Source: Bedellia somnulentella
Taxonomy: Eukaryota; Arthropoda; Insecta; Lepidoptera; Bedelliidae
DNA: 64,000 bases
Direction: 5' to 3'
Assembly (NCBI GenBank): GCA_963576735.1
Contig: OY755187.1
Coordinates: 2,728,001-2,792,000 of the forward strand
How positions within the stretch are numbered: the first letter of the stretch is position 1; each line of letters starts with the position of its first letter. The notes beneath the pieces were generated by a model. That model worked only from the letters and a program-made list of their open reading frames with translations. It made no database searches and was not told where the DNA came from. The translations under genes were made by a program, and so were the position numbers. Shown here one piece after another: positions 20,628 through 31,238 of this stretch.

Positions 20628-21533
20628 TCAATTGAGATGTGAGGCCTGCACACATTTTATGTCTCATATATAGCTTATTGCAATATTTCTAATCAGTTTT
20701 GCTAGCACCCGCAATATGGTTATGAGGAAGAGAACGCAGATAAAGAAAGGGAATAAGTTAAGGAGCACTTACAATAATGGAATGTATTGTCTGAATAAAT
20801 AAATTATTATTATTAAATGATAACGGTCATTGCTTATTATTTTATTTTCTTGTTCTTAATCTTACTCGTAAAGTCAATGTCATTATGATTGCAAAGCACT
20901 GATTATATATTATACGTATATTCTGTCCAGGTAGCCGCAAAATTGAGTGTTATTATTGAAAAACTTTTAATCTTTGGAATCAATGAGAAGATAAAAAAAT
21001 CAATGATTACAGTCGGGACATAAACTTATTCAATATTTATCAATTCGTCTTAACTCATTATTATTTGTTCTAAATTTACATTCTGATCATTACAGTTTTT
21101 TTAAAGGTGTCTTTTGTAGAACCTAGAGCTTCTTTTCTTACCATTTTGTCCTGTAATCTATTATATAAAATAATATGCATCTAATTTTCCACCAAATGTA
21201 GAATTAACTGCCACTGTCTCATTAATTCTTAGTTTCATGTCGAGTTAAGTCCCAACCAAATGTCATTGCAGATTGTCCATTTTAAGTTCGTCTAGTTTTT
21301 ACACGCAGCTCGCCGCGTATTGTATTACAAATTGTAATATTCACCGTGTAAGGGAAGCTCCTATGCGGTATCATTCAAATAATAGAGCTACTAAAATGGA
21401 CTTGCTTTTTGTTAAGATAATGGTAGCGAATAGGTTGTAACCTACAGGTTTTACTCACTAAAATTATAAGCAATGTCAAACGATTTATACTGTTAGTTTT
21501 CTTTTTTGATTGTCTCTAGATAATGGGAGTTAT

Positions 21534-21735
21534 GTACTTACTTATACTCACGCCCATTATTCCCATTGGGGTAGGCAGAGACTATCGATCGCCACTTAGT
21601 ACGATCTTGACAAACCTCTCTTGCTTCCCTTATATTTATTATTCTTCTCATACATGCTTTGTTATTCTTCTCACTTCGGAACCCCGCCTTTATAAGAACA
21701 TTTTCAATCTGATCTAGAAACGTATTACGAGGCAC
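21534..21735 (-). mobile_element. Family B LINE 3' end, (AAGT)n-tailed subfamily
   Basis: The tail on the element strand is TATAAGTAAGTA rather than TATG. The coding end reads REVCQDRTKWRSIVSAYPNG, then NNGREYK and a stop formed by the first TAAG of the tail. Upstream, the frame is open for 77 codons. Related copies are at 46630 and 50071. Confidence 0.82.
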
Positions 21736-21952
21736 CCACTTTTCGCCCAATGAGAATCTATGCAGTGACAAGTGGCGAGCTCTATCGCCGTCTCCGTGTT
21801 GATTTTTTCAAAAACAGAGATTTATTCAGTATTTATCCATAGATCTGGAATTAATATACGAAATTTAGTCCCACTAAATCAGAAATTAGAGGATTCAACC
21901 GGTGCTTGACACATGTTTCGAGTATTATGTAAAATTCCTGAATAGTTTAAAG

Positions 21953-22156
21953 CTGTATAGTGTCGCCTTAGAATAGTGCTATTCCGTTTCTTCCCCGCGG
22001 CAAAAGGCGACTAAGGGTGTTGGGGCTTTTTAGTGGATTTTTAGCGATGCGGTTGGAGACCCATCACCACCAACTTTTACCTCTTTTCCCCACTTCCAAA
22101 GTGGGTGAGATTTTTTTTATTTCGTAGCTCTTCGTGAGTATATATATGTATGTACA
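21953..22156 (+). mobile_element. Family A, A1-like, with internal and 3' deletions
   Basis: CTGTATAGTGTCGCCTTAG through CTTCGTGAGTATATATATG. The CTGGCTACCCC-TTC-TAGGGATTTATAGC module is reduced to CTCTTCGTGAG, so the terminal hairpin is missing. Confidence 0.72.
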
Positions 22157-22311
22157 AGCTTTTCTTCTTGCACAATGTCAAGCAAGGAATCGCTAACAAG
22201 AAGAGCTTTACCTAAGCATAGAACGCAAAAGAATAACTTATGTTTTTCCAACAAATTCAAGTACTTCTAAGGATGTTTGTGAGACATACTACTACCTTTG
22301 TTGGATTCACG

Positions 22312-22885
22312 ACACAGGTTTTTGTTCCTGGCAACACTGCGCATCTTAACATGATTATAGTTGAGTAACGGTATTGAAAGGTTATATAAAAACTTGTAGA
22401 CATGAGTTCTAGCATTTTAACTTATTTATGTAAAACATTTAAGTTACAAAAGAAATATGTATTCTTTCAAAAATTCAGGTTGTACAAAAATGTAGTATTT
22501 TTAAATTGAAAAAGTTTGGACAGTTTTATTTTTTAAAGAGACCAAGAAATATGTATTACTTCAAAGCTAGAGTAAAGACCTTTTGATTACCATCACGTGA
22601 TATTCTAGTAACTCGGAGTAAAGGTAACAAACAAACAGGACTCAAACCCCAAATAAATAAAATGTCACAGGTTTTTTTTGCTGGCAACACTGCACATCTT
22701 AACATGATTATAGTTGAGTGACGATAATGAAAAGGTTATATAAAAACTTATGGTCATGAGCTTAAGGTTTGCGCAATACTGTTAATATTACAAAAGCTTA
22801 TTTACTTAAAAAAAATTTTTTTTGTAGTACAATATTATTTTCTATAGCAAGTTGTAAAAGCTTTAAAATATTATTTTTTAAAGAG
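22312..22885 (+). repeat. Diverged tandem duplication of an unknown unit of about 355 bp
   Basis: CTGGCAACACTGC, CATCTTAACATGATTATAG and GGTTATATAAAAACTT appear at 22326-22394 and again at 22680-22748. Weaker matches follow (ATTTTTTAAAGAG in both). Each copy has a TATA-box-like TATATAAAA. It could be two relics of one transposon or a local duplication. No long frame. Confidence 0.6.
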
Positions 22886-23059
22886 GAAAAGCACAAATGT
22901 GTATGTGATGATTCTTAGGCAATATTTGAGGACAAATAAAAACAGTTTCGCAAATTTAGAAACACAGATATTTGTGCTCTTAAAATTTACTTTAATAATA
23001 TGCTTAATCAGAGTCGAGAAGAATATTTATTCGTTTTTATCGAGAAATTTAATTATTCC

Positions 23060-23247
23060 TTAGAAATTAACACTAGTGTTACACGCTTGGCGGGCACCAG
23101 TGTCGAAATTTTTCTTTCCTTTAATAACATCTTTTATTTATGGTTTATTATTGTCACTAAATAGAGCGATGAATTTCAAGATATATCGAAATGTTTATCT
23201 TGAATAGAAGTGAAGAAAAAGCGTGTAACACTAGTGTTAATTTCTAA
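23060..23247. mobile_element. 188-bp element with 27-bp perfect inverted ends
   Basis: TTAGAAATTAACACTAGTG extends to ACACGC at 23060-23086. The exact complement is at 23221-23247. Just inside the left end is the family E tail module (GTGTCGAAATTTTTCTTTCC). No coding capacity. No clear target duplication, because the right end is followed at once by another copy of the left end. Confidence 0.7.
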
Positions 23248-23345
23248 CACTAGTGTTACACGCTTGGCGGGCACCAGTGTCGAAATTTTTCTTTCCTTTA
23301 ATAACATCTTTTATTTATGAGAAATAATCCCCACATGAGGAATTC
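23221..23345 (+). repeat. 19-bp perfect palindrome followed by a family E tail module
   Basis: GCGTGTAACACTAGTGTTA (23221-23239), loop ATTTC, then its exact complement (23245-23263). Then CTTGGCGGGCACCA and the E tail module (GTGTCGAAATTTTTCTTTCC to CCCCACATGAGG). 23245-23319 is a 75-base direct repeat of 23068-23142, offset 177. The tRNA-like part found in other E copies is replaced here. Confidence 0.75.
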
Positions 23346-23729
23346 ATGTCAAAAAACATTAAATTAAATAATAAAACATTTGATAAAAATACTTTTCCGT
23401 CAATGTAATATTCATAATTATTAAGAGCTTTCAAACGATGAAAACAATAATTATATCCAACAGTATTTTGTTTCAAATATATTATAGTTAGGAATAAGAA
23501 GTACAGTGGCAACAGTAATTACTGCGGAGAAACAATATCTAACATAACAGGAAACTATTAACTGCTACAAGACAATATAACCTATAAGCTGCGCGCAGTC
23601 ATTAAAAGCTCGCTTTTCCTCCCGTAATTAATGTTTTTATACTGTCCACTATTGTCCATCCGCCATTAGGAATTATAAAAAAAATCGCCCATTAAACTGA
23701 TTAGATTCCAATACGTAATTTATTGTCAA

Positions 23730-24110
23730 GCAAGTTTGAGCACAATGTCCGCTAGAGGGAGAAAACATGTTTAGAGCGAGCCGCTATAGTGGTCCTTGCA
23801 AGGTGATTTTGTTTGCGTGGACGCAGACGTATAGTCAGCTTGCTAACGCACACACGCAAGCCTTACACCGGTGTTTTCGATTCAAAAAAGCTACCATGAT
23901 AGGGGTGGGTCACGTGGTTTTGACAGTTCAATAACTTTCGTCGAGCTTTGACCTGATAAGGAAGCTTTTGTCTCGCGCGCCGTTTTGTTAACAAGCTTCT
24001 TTTTGTTTACCGACGGAGCTTTTGACGTTTATTAACGATTGATTTATTTGTTTTTAATTGTGAATGAAATGTGTCAGTTTGGTGTGTAAAGATTTTATGT
24101 GAGTTCAGTG
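23730..24110. promoter_or_regulatory. Possible host regulatory or first-exon region (weak)
   Basis: Within the repeat-poor stretch 23346-24739 this part is richer in CG and contains an E-box-like TCACGTGG (about 23909), GTCTCGCGCGCCG and GTGTCAGTTTGGTG. A GTGAGT donor-like site follows at about 24098. None of this proves a promoter, and no coding exon was recognised. The 76-codon frame at 24099-24329 has no recognisable content. Confidence 0.15.
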
Positions 24111-24739
24111 GTAACGACAATTGAAATTTGGTTTCAGTCAGCATTTCAATTTGGCGGGATTATTGTGGATGGAACCTTAATTGATGTGAGGTTAGTAGTT
24201 TATGCAGTTTTATGGTGTTTTTATCTTATAAAGTTGAAAAAATTAAAGGTGTCGAGAATTCATAAGAAATTTCAGTGTATCATACTTATTTTGATGATTA
24301 AAATATATATCTATTTATTTTATATGTGAACTATCATAGAAATGCATAATAGGCAATTCTGTTATATTTTGGCTATCAACACTAACATTTTTATGTTTTG
24401 CAAACTCAAGCATATGAATACAAATTATTAACATGAGATTTATGTCACAATCTCAAGGAGTTTTAGTGCGAAAATAAACTGTTTTATACTAAGTGCTTGA
24501 ACTTAAAACAAAAATATAGAACCATGAGATTAACGACCATTTCAACATAATATTTAATTTTATTTAATAACTGCCCATAAAATTAAGACAAATGAAAGGT
24601 TTCTATTTTGAGAGTATTTATACGACGACTTTCATGTTGCAAACACCGAAAAACCTTATATTTTTCACATCATATTGTGAATTGAAAACCTAGCAGTATT
24701 TTAAAGCAATAAAAATTAGGAAAAACTATTATTATAGCA

Positions 24740-24926
24740 ACATACATACTATACTCACGGTCACAAATAGGGGAGAAGATGGTAGAAACAAAGAAATTAT
24801 CGTTGGTGATGAGTCTCCAACCGCATCGCCAAAAAACCACTCAAAAAGCCCCATACCCTTAGTCGTCTCTTACAAAACCCGTGGAAAGAAAGGGATAGTG
24901 ACATTCTAAACCTACTCCTCGGCATT
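24740..24926 (-). mobile_element. Family A, subtype A4, lacking part of the 3' module
   Basis: CATACTATACTCACGGTCAC jumps to AAATAGGGGAGAAGATGG, so the hairpin and GTGGCTGAGG block are gone. The 5' half runs to CTACTCCTCGGC. Confidence 0.7.
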
Positions 24927-25319
24927 AAAAAGACTAGCAAGTATAAATAAAACACAATGGCCAAAATAAATTATGAAAACCAACGAAATGTAACGAATCA
25001 ATGTCAATAGCGACACATCGATTAAGTACCTACCCAAAACCTGTCAAATCCGGAGGCTCAGGTGGCTAATGTAATCAAACTACTGAATATCCAATTGTTG
25101 TGTAATGTAATCGAACCTGGGGCCGTCAGGCTGAGCGTAACGAATTCCGTAATACTCAGGAGCGCTCAACCGTAGCTGCTATGGTAGCCGGGAGCTTAAA
25201 CATCTTGACAAGTTTACTATGTGAATATCATTTCCGATATAAGTATGATTTTTGAACGCTTGTATAGGTAGGTAAGCTATGCATAACTATACTCACGTTT
25301 TGATGGAGATATGGAGTTG

Positions 25320-25485
25320 AGAGGAAAATCTAAATGTTAGGTTAAGGGATTGAGTATGGAAGGCTGAGATGTGGAGTCAACTATGATATGGTAAAAAAGG
25401 TAGAAAAAGGAATGCAAAAATGGTTTTGGTAAGGATTATTAATCATTATCAATGTATCTTCGTAAAGAGATATGTAGAGCCAATA
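25320..25485 (+). repeat. Degenerate family B fragment
   Basis: GTTAAGGGATTGAGTATGG, GTAGAAAAAGGAATGC and AAAGAGATATGTAGAGCCAA line up with the B region from RLCDRVRN to EIYRAN, with deletions and no open frame. Confidence 0.55.
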
Positions 25486-25801
25486 TATTTATGTAAAAAA
25501 CTTCTGCTTACCATATGGCATCTGAGTTCATACATATCGTTAGTATCTTTTTATGGAAAATTGTTGAATACGTGTACCTTTAATAGACTGAAATTTTCAA
25601 ATTAAAACACCGTTTAGAAACTAACTTAATTTCGTCAAATATGTATAGAATTACTTAGGTTAGCAATTGTGGGCTCAAATGAAAGAACCAAGGAAAGATC
25701 CCGTGCGCGTTGATGTCTTTTGTAAGATTTTCTATTTTAGTTGAGTATTTCAGTTGATTAATGAAATTTCAGTTGAATATTGACGAATTAATAATATTTG
25801 T

Positions 25802-26788
25802 TTAACCCTAGAAAGATAATCTGCGCCTCTGAGGCGCACGCTAAACCTAAATATCGTCGTCTTTTTTCAACGGTCGCGCGCCCGAGCCCATTCTTTCTTG
25901 TAATCTCATACGCCACCGAGTTGGACAGCGGGACGGAAGTGCGGAGTCGGTAAGTACTTTAGTTTCGCTGTTTTCAGAGGCTGATGCGCTCGCGAAGCGC
26001 AAGATTATCTTTTGTGTAACTTTTAACACTTTATGTGATGTACGATTTATTGTTTATTTTGTAACTTTATGTTGTTTTTACTTATATTTTTATAATAATA
26101 ATAAGTCAGTCAAGAACGAGAAGCCCTTGAACCGTAGGCAATATATGAAAATGTTGAGTAGTCAACTCACAGAACCCTGGATGAGAAGTCGATTGGGCAA
26201 ACCGACCCTGAAACGTTCAGCCCGGACCGCTATACAGAGTGCATTGCCAATTTCTACTGAAGAAGTTCCTGAGGATGTCCAAAATGAACCAGTGCCCAAG
26301 AAAAGGCGATATTGTGACATATGCACCTCGACAAAAAAGCGGATGTCAAAAATGACTTGCGCGGAGTGCAAGAAGTGTGTCTGTGGAGAGCACAAAAAAG
26401 ATATCTGCACCTACTGCATATAATGTGGTAAATATTGTGCCAAAGTCTTTTATTTTTATAAGTAATTATGTTCCTATAAAAAAAACAAAAGTTTTGTGAT
26501 TGTTATAAACGATTAAAAATAATTAAAGCGTACTTAAAAAGAAGTCTGTTTTTTTTTGTTAATTTCCTAAGAGGTTTAGAGTTTTTAGTATTTTTTCTAG
26601 AATAATAAAAAAAATTATATATATTTAGCCTTTTATTTCTTCAATAAAGTATGGAAATGACGATTAAAAGAAATAATTATAATACGCAAATCATTTACGA
26701 CCACTAGGGGGGTCACTATATCGTGCGCTCCAGAGGCGTAAGATTATCTTTCCCGCACATCAAAATATGATTATCTTTCTAGGGTTAA
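25802..26788 (+). mobile_element. Internally deleted piggyBac element, 979 bp, TTAA duplication
   Basis: TTAA at 25802-25805 and 26785-26788 bounds an element with 16-bp perfect inverted ends, CCCTAGAAAGATAATC. Subterminal copies of AAAGATAATC plus a GCGCCTC/GAGGCGC palindrome abut the terminus on the left. On the right they are set back by a spacer of about 17 bases, resembling the asymmetric end architecture of piggyBac. Only the last 100 or so codons of the transposase remain; the catalytic region is deleted. It could only move if a full piggyBac supplies transposase. Confidence 0.93.
26103..26423 (+). CDS. C-terminal remnant of piggyBac transposase with cysteine-rich domain
   Basis: Open from about 26103 to the TAA at 26421. 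The first in-frame ATGs are at 26145 and 26151, so any protein would probably start there, giving about 90 residues. The N-terminal part (RRQYMKMLSSQLTEPWMRSR) resembles the segment linking the piggyBac core to its tail. The end holds the zinc-binding domain: CDIC, then CAEC, KKCVC, GEH and CTYC, i.e. eight Cys and one His in the order expected of the family's cross-brace finger. Known role of that domain: binding the element's subterminal DNA. The catalytic aspartates are absent. Nothing shows whether it is expressed. Confidence 0.75.
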   Translation, partial: KSVKNEKPLNRRQYMKMLSSQLTEPWMRSRLGKPTLKRSARTAIQSALPISTEEVPEDVQNEPVPKKRRYCDICTSTKKRMSKMTCAECKKCVCGEHKKDICTYCI

Positions 26789-27390
26789 CGTTTCATAAAA
26801 GATTTATCTAATAAAAACTATAAGTGACATATTCATTATTTGAAAGATAAATGATATAATGTTCTTTGCCATTAAACGAAAACAGCAAACAAAACCAAAA
26901 CTGAATCAACAATAAAAAGTTATTACAACAAAAACCGAGGTAGCAACTTAAAAAAACAATTAAAACATTTAACGCATTAATACAGAAACATAAATTAAGC
27001 ACCAAGAAACGGGCTTAAAATTACAAAGTAAAATAAAAAAAAGTTTAGCAACAAGTGCATAGCGTGCAGGCTGCGTTCCAATTCACACAGAAGGCGTGTC
27101 CGTTTATTTTTTTTTATTTCCGATTGCCTCAAAGTATGGATTATCGGGTCCCGCAAATTGAAAATTTTGACTTCTGTAAGATAAGAATGTTTGCTTTTAG
27201 AAGTAGCTTTTGGAATATTATTTAGAATAATGCTATTAAAAATAATGTTTCTTAAAACTATTTTATGCCGTTTATATTTGGCATAAAGAAATATATCACA
27301 GCCTTTTGTATAAAGTCAACGTAGAAAAAGCCCACCAAATATAGATTTAGCAATAGAATGAATTAGTTTCTTAACTTTTTTCGTAGGATA

Positions 27391-27406
27391 TGTGTGTGTG
27401 TGTGTG
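27391..27406. repeat. (TG)8 microsatellite
   Basis: Eight TG units within otherwise unremarkable AT-rich DNA. Confidence 0.9.
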
Positions 27407-27521
27407 ACGGATTCTTGATAATATCTTTTATAACAGGTAAATGTTTATAACTGCCATTTAAACCAAAACTCAAACAATCAACCAATTCGGTTATTTATAG
27501 CGCAATAAAATATATTCCTCT

Positions 27522-27722
27522 TTTGCCGTGTAGTGTCGGCTTAGAATAACACTACCCCATTTCTACCCGTGGGTGATCGTAAGAGGCGACTAACGGTATT
27601 GGGGCTTTTAAGGGATTTTTGGGCGATGCGGTAGCAACGCAACTTCCAAAAGTGGCTGAGGAATTTATAATTCCTTGGCTCTGGCTACCCCTTCTAGGGA
27701 ATTACAGCCGTGAGTATATGTA
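27522..27722 (+). mobile_element. Family A, A3/A1 mosaic, internal deletion
   Basis: TTTGCCGTGTAGTGTCGGCT with GGGTGATCGTAAGAGG (A3) then GACTAACGGTATTGGGG (A1). About 55 bases from GGAGACCC to CCCCAC are deleted (GCGGTAGCAACGCAACTTCC). Ends GCCGTGAGTATATGTATATG. Confidence 0.82.
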
Positions 27723-28295
27723 TATGTATAGCACAAAAACAACAGTACATACTTTAAAGCTTAATCATTTTGTATTTCCAATAAAATTTAAAAAAAAATC
27801 GTTCCTAGGATTACTTAGGATTTTCACCTATAAATTTTCTAATGTCAAAATATAGAACAAGAATACTCCGAAAACCCCTATGAAAAATCCTACCAAAAAG
27901 CTCTCACATAAAAATATGTCCATACAGAGACTTTGTTTACGAATAAATTACAAAGTAATTATAAATATTGACACAGCACCACTGCACAGTGAGTCGGGTG
28001 CGTGTTTTCATGGACTCTTGTTTTATTTTCATTTTATTTGTTTGTTCTTTGTTTGGGCCAACGAGAACAGAACAGCGGGGTATCGTGTGATTTAGAGTGG
28101 TGTGTGAACGCATAAATTCTCTTATAGACTGATATGCTAATGTATTGATTAAATATCTTAAAATAGTTATTCTGTATTCTTTAAGTTTGACATATGGTAA
28201 CTAAAGATATGTTTTTAACGAGATTATTCCTTTTAGAAGTTACTTTGCAATAGACATGTATTAAAATAGCTAATCTAACAGTAATTTTCCGCAGT

Positions 28296-28400
28296 GAGAA
28301 GAATAAAAGATGAGGAGAATGATGAATGTGATAGAAGCAAGAAAGTTTTTCCAGGCTCGTTCAAAGTGGCGAGTGATTGTCACTGTCTACCCCAAAGGTT
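28296..28400 (+). repeat. Degenerate family B fragment
   Basis: GTGAGAAGAATAAAAGATGA through AAAGTGGCGAGTGATTGTCA and CTGTCTACCCCAAAGG. Close to the (AAGT)n subfamily (RRMMNV-like), with no tail. Confidence 0.6.
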
Positions 28401-28461
28401 CCAACACCTACTTTGTTTTATGAACGATATATATGAAATCTTAAAAATGCTAAACTTATAA

Positions 28462-28718
28462 ACTACAAACCTTAAAAATACATACATACATAACATATAC
28501 TCACGGCTATAAATCCCTAGAAGGGGTAGCCAGAGCTAAAGAATTAGAAATTCTTCAGCCACTTTTGGAAGTTGCGTGGGGAAAAGATGGTAATATAAAG
28601 GTTGTTGGGGATAGGTCTCCAACCGCATCGCCCAATAATCCCTTTAAAGCCCCAATACCGTTAGTCGCCTCTTACGTACACCCACCGGAAGAATTTATAA
28701 CTACAAACCTTAAAAATA
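28462..28718 (-). mobile_element. Family A (A1), 5'-truncated, 19-bp TSD
   Basis: ACTACAAACCTTAAAAATA is repeated at 28462-28480 and 28700-28718. The A copy between them keeps the tail and 3' part and stops at CCCACCGGAAGAA, missing about the first 45 bases. 5' truncation plus a long perfect duplication identifies A as a retroposon and not a DNA transposon. Confidence 0.92.
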
Positions 28719-29137
28719 ACAAACCACCATTTTTAGACAAAAAAACATCATTAAAAGCCTGATTGCAAATAAAAAGTATGATCAGACTACAGAAATAATC
28801 AAGATTTCAATTCAAACGGCATTGTTAAAGCGTAGTTTAAATAAAATCACATACCAATATCGTTTATGTCCTAATAGAAACTTTGCATAATAAAAGCATT
28901 ATTAAAGGCGAACGGTACAAGTTAGGCTGGTTTTCACTGGGATTCAAACCTGCAGCTTCGAGGTGAAAGGTCTTCAAGTGTTAAGATAATATTATAGCTT
29001 TGCAGATGATGTCGAGAAAAAATGAGAAAGTGTAGTGATATTGTATAGTTCGCTGCTCATTTAAGATACATGAAATTCTCATGTTAATAGTATTTAATGT
29101 AGTTTGAATTTGACCTTGTCATGGGACTTATTATATT

Positions 29138-29175
29138 ACTAGTGGATCGTCCCAGCTTCGCACGGGTAGCGTCGT
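29138..29175 (+). repeat. Fragment of a common insect repeat
   Basis: TACTAGTGGATCGTCCCAGC then TTCGCACGGGTAGCG is a motif I recognise from interspersed repeats in Lepidoptera. Class uncertain. A related motif is at 53391. Confidence 0.4.
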
Positions 29176-29699
29176 TTTTTTTAAATATCTGAGGTTTCTT
29201 TCTTCAGTCCCTGCTTAAGCATTGTGAAATTCAGCGCAATGTTTTCAATTTATTTAATTTATAGCACTCCCTAAACAGTGTAGTTTGGTGATTTTGAATG
29301 CGCTTTAATGAACGGTTCAGTATTTCCATTAAATAGCAAATTTTGGAATAAAACGCTATGAAGTATTTATAACAATCTGAAAAAGAAATCATTACGCGCC
29401 ATCTAGTATGTAATATGTAAATTAGTAACGATTTGGTTTTTGTCACGGGCTTGATGGCTTATTTCATGTGTAATTTCGGTGTTTGTCTACCGATTTCTAT
29501 GATTCTTTTTTTATTGAATAGGTAATAATGTTACCTTTTTTAAATTAGGGATGAGTGAGAGGTTAACAAACGTAAGAGTAAACAAATATAATCAGAATGT
29601 TCCGAACTGCTAAGCTATCAGGAATTACACGTGTTATTGTGAGTCAACCGTAAAAGATAGACATAAACTGTACAGATTTATTATAAGTATAGAAGATTA

Positions 29700-29975
29700 G
29701 TTGATAGGACCATTGCCGTGTAGTGCCGGTTTAGAATGTCGCTACCCCTTTGTACCCACGGGTGTCGTAAGAGGCGACTAAGGGTATTGGGGCTTTTTAT
29801 TGGATTTTTGGGCGATGCGGTTGGCGACCCATCACCAAAAACCTTTATTCTTACCATCTTTTCCCCACTCAACTTCCAAAAGTGGCTGAGGAATTTATAA
29901 TTCCTTAGCTCTGGTTACCCCTTCTAGGGAAATATAGCCGTGAGTATATGTATGTATGTATGTTGTTGATAGGAC
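29700..29975 (+). mobile_element. Family A (A2), full length, 11-bp TSD
   Basis: GTTGATAGGAC at 29700-29710 and 29965-29975. The element starts CATTGCCGTGTAGTGCCGG and ends GCCGTGAGTATATG(TATG)3. This is a good reference copy of A2, including GGGAAATATAGCCG and AGGAATTTATAATTCCT. Confidence 0.93.
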
Positions 29976-30228
29976 GGGTAACTTAAAGTTATCTTGTTAA
30001 AACATTATCTATTTATAGGTTCACTAGAAGCTATATTATTACACTAAGGTATTGTTACAAATGTGTTTATAAACAATTTCCTTGACTAAAGTGTAATGAT
30101 TATTCTATGCAAACGCTCTTTTGTCTTCAACCTCCGTTATTTAATAAAAAAATTATGACAGGTGTTTTATTAATTTTCGTAAACATTTGTTACTTGTTTC
30201 CAATGAGGGCAAATATTTTATTATTATT

Positions 30229-30465
30229 TTCTGTGTAGTGTCGGCTTAGAATAGCACTACCCCATTTCTTCCGGTAAGTGTACGTAAGAAGCGACTAACG
30301 GTATTGAAGCCATTAAGGGATTGTTGGGCGATGCGGTTGCACACTTTTATTTTAACCATCTTTTCCACACTCACATTTCTAAAAGTGGCTGAGGAATTTC
30401 TAATTCCTTAGCTCTGGCTACCCCTTCTAGAGATTTATAGCCGTGAGTATATGTATGTATGTATT
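30229..30465 (+). mobile_element. Family A, subtype A1
   Basis: TTTCTGTGTAGTGTCGGCTT through GCCGTGAGTATATG(TATG)3. A short deletion removes GAGACCCATCACCAACAACC. TTTTATTATT appears on both sides, but the sequence is low complexity. Confidence 0.86.
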
Positions 30466-30903
30466 TTTATTATTTGACTTTCGATTGTTTAAAGGTTAGC
30501 AAATAACAATCACAATCAGTCAATAAAGAATAGCCTTATATTTGAAATCCTAATATTAAAGTGTCTACTAGATGACGAGCTTAAAATCACATTTTATATG
30601 AACAAAACGGTTATACTAAACATTTTACAGCGATCGTTCGAAGTTGATTAGTACTAAATTGCTAGCAACAACGGTATTTACAGAGAGAAATTCACATTTT
30701 AATTTTTATTACTACAATATATCAATAAATTGGAGAGTAATGTCTTACATAAATTATAAAGCATTTTGATACTAAATACTAAATTATGGTAAAGAAAGAT
30801 ACTTTGTTGACAATGCTGTAAAATTGACAGAGACAGTTATTTTATAGGTCACATTAAGTTATGACTTAGAAGTTTCCCGTGGGAACAGGATTTTAGACTA
30901 CAT

Positions 30904-31166
30904 TATGTGACCATGTAGTGCCGGCTTAGAATTTCACTACCCCTTTCTACCCACGGGTGTCGTAAGAGGCGACTAAGGAAATTGGGGCTTTTATGGGATT
31001 TTTGGGCGATGCGGTTGGAGACCCATCACCAAAGACCTTTATTTTTACCATCTTTTCCCCACTGAACTTCCAAAAGTGGCTGAAGAATTTATAATTCCTT
31101 AGCTCTGGCTACCCCTTCTAAGGAAATATAGCCGTGAGTATATGTATGTATGTATGTATGTGACCA
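30904..31166 (+). mobile_element. Family A, subtype A2, about 10-bp TSD
   Basis: TATGTGACCA at 30904-30913 and 31157-31166 (partly shared with the TATG tail). The body is full length, ending GCCGTGAGTATATG(TATG)4. Confidence 0.88.
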
Positions 31167-31178
31167 ACATACAAACAT

Positions 31179-31238
31179 ATAGTCATCTATATAAATCCCA
31201 GAATGGGGTAGCCAGAGCTTCACAATTAGAAATCAAGA
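31179..31238 (-). repeat. Family A fragment
   Basis: ATAAATCCCAGAATGGGGTAGCC then AGAGCTTCA: just the hairpin end of an A4-like copy, degenerate. Confidence 0.5.

Noticed and set aside
26127..26423. Host zinc-finger gene
   Set aside because: It lies wholly between piggyBac ends with TTAA duplication and matches the C-terminal Cys-rich domain of that transposase.
28919..28985. tRNA-like SINE from a B-box match (reverse GGTTTGAATCCC)
   Set aside because: Only a single B-box-like motif with no A box, head or tail; could be chance.
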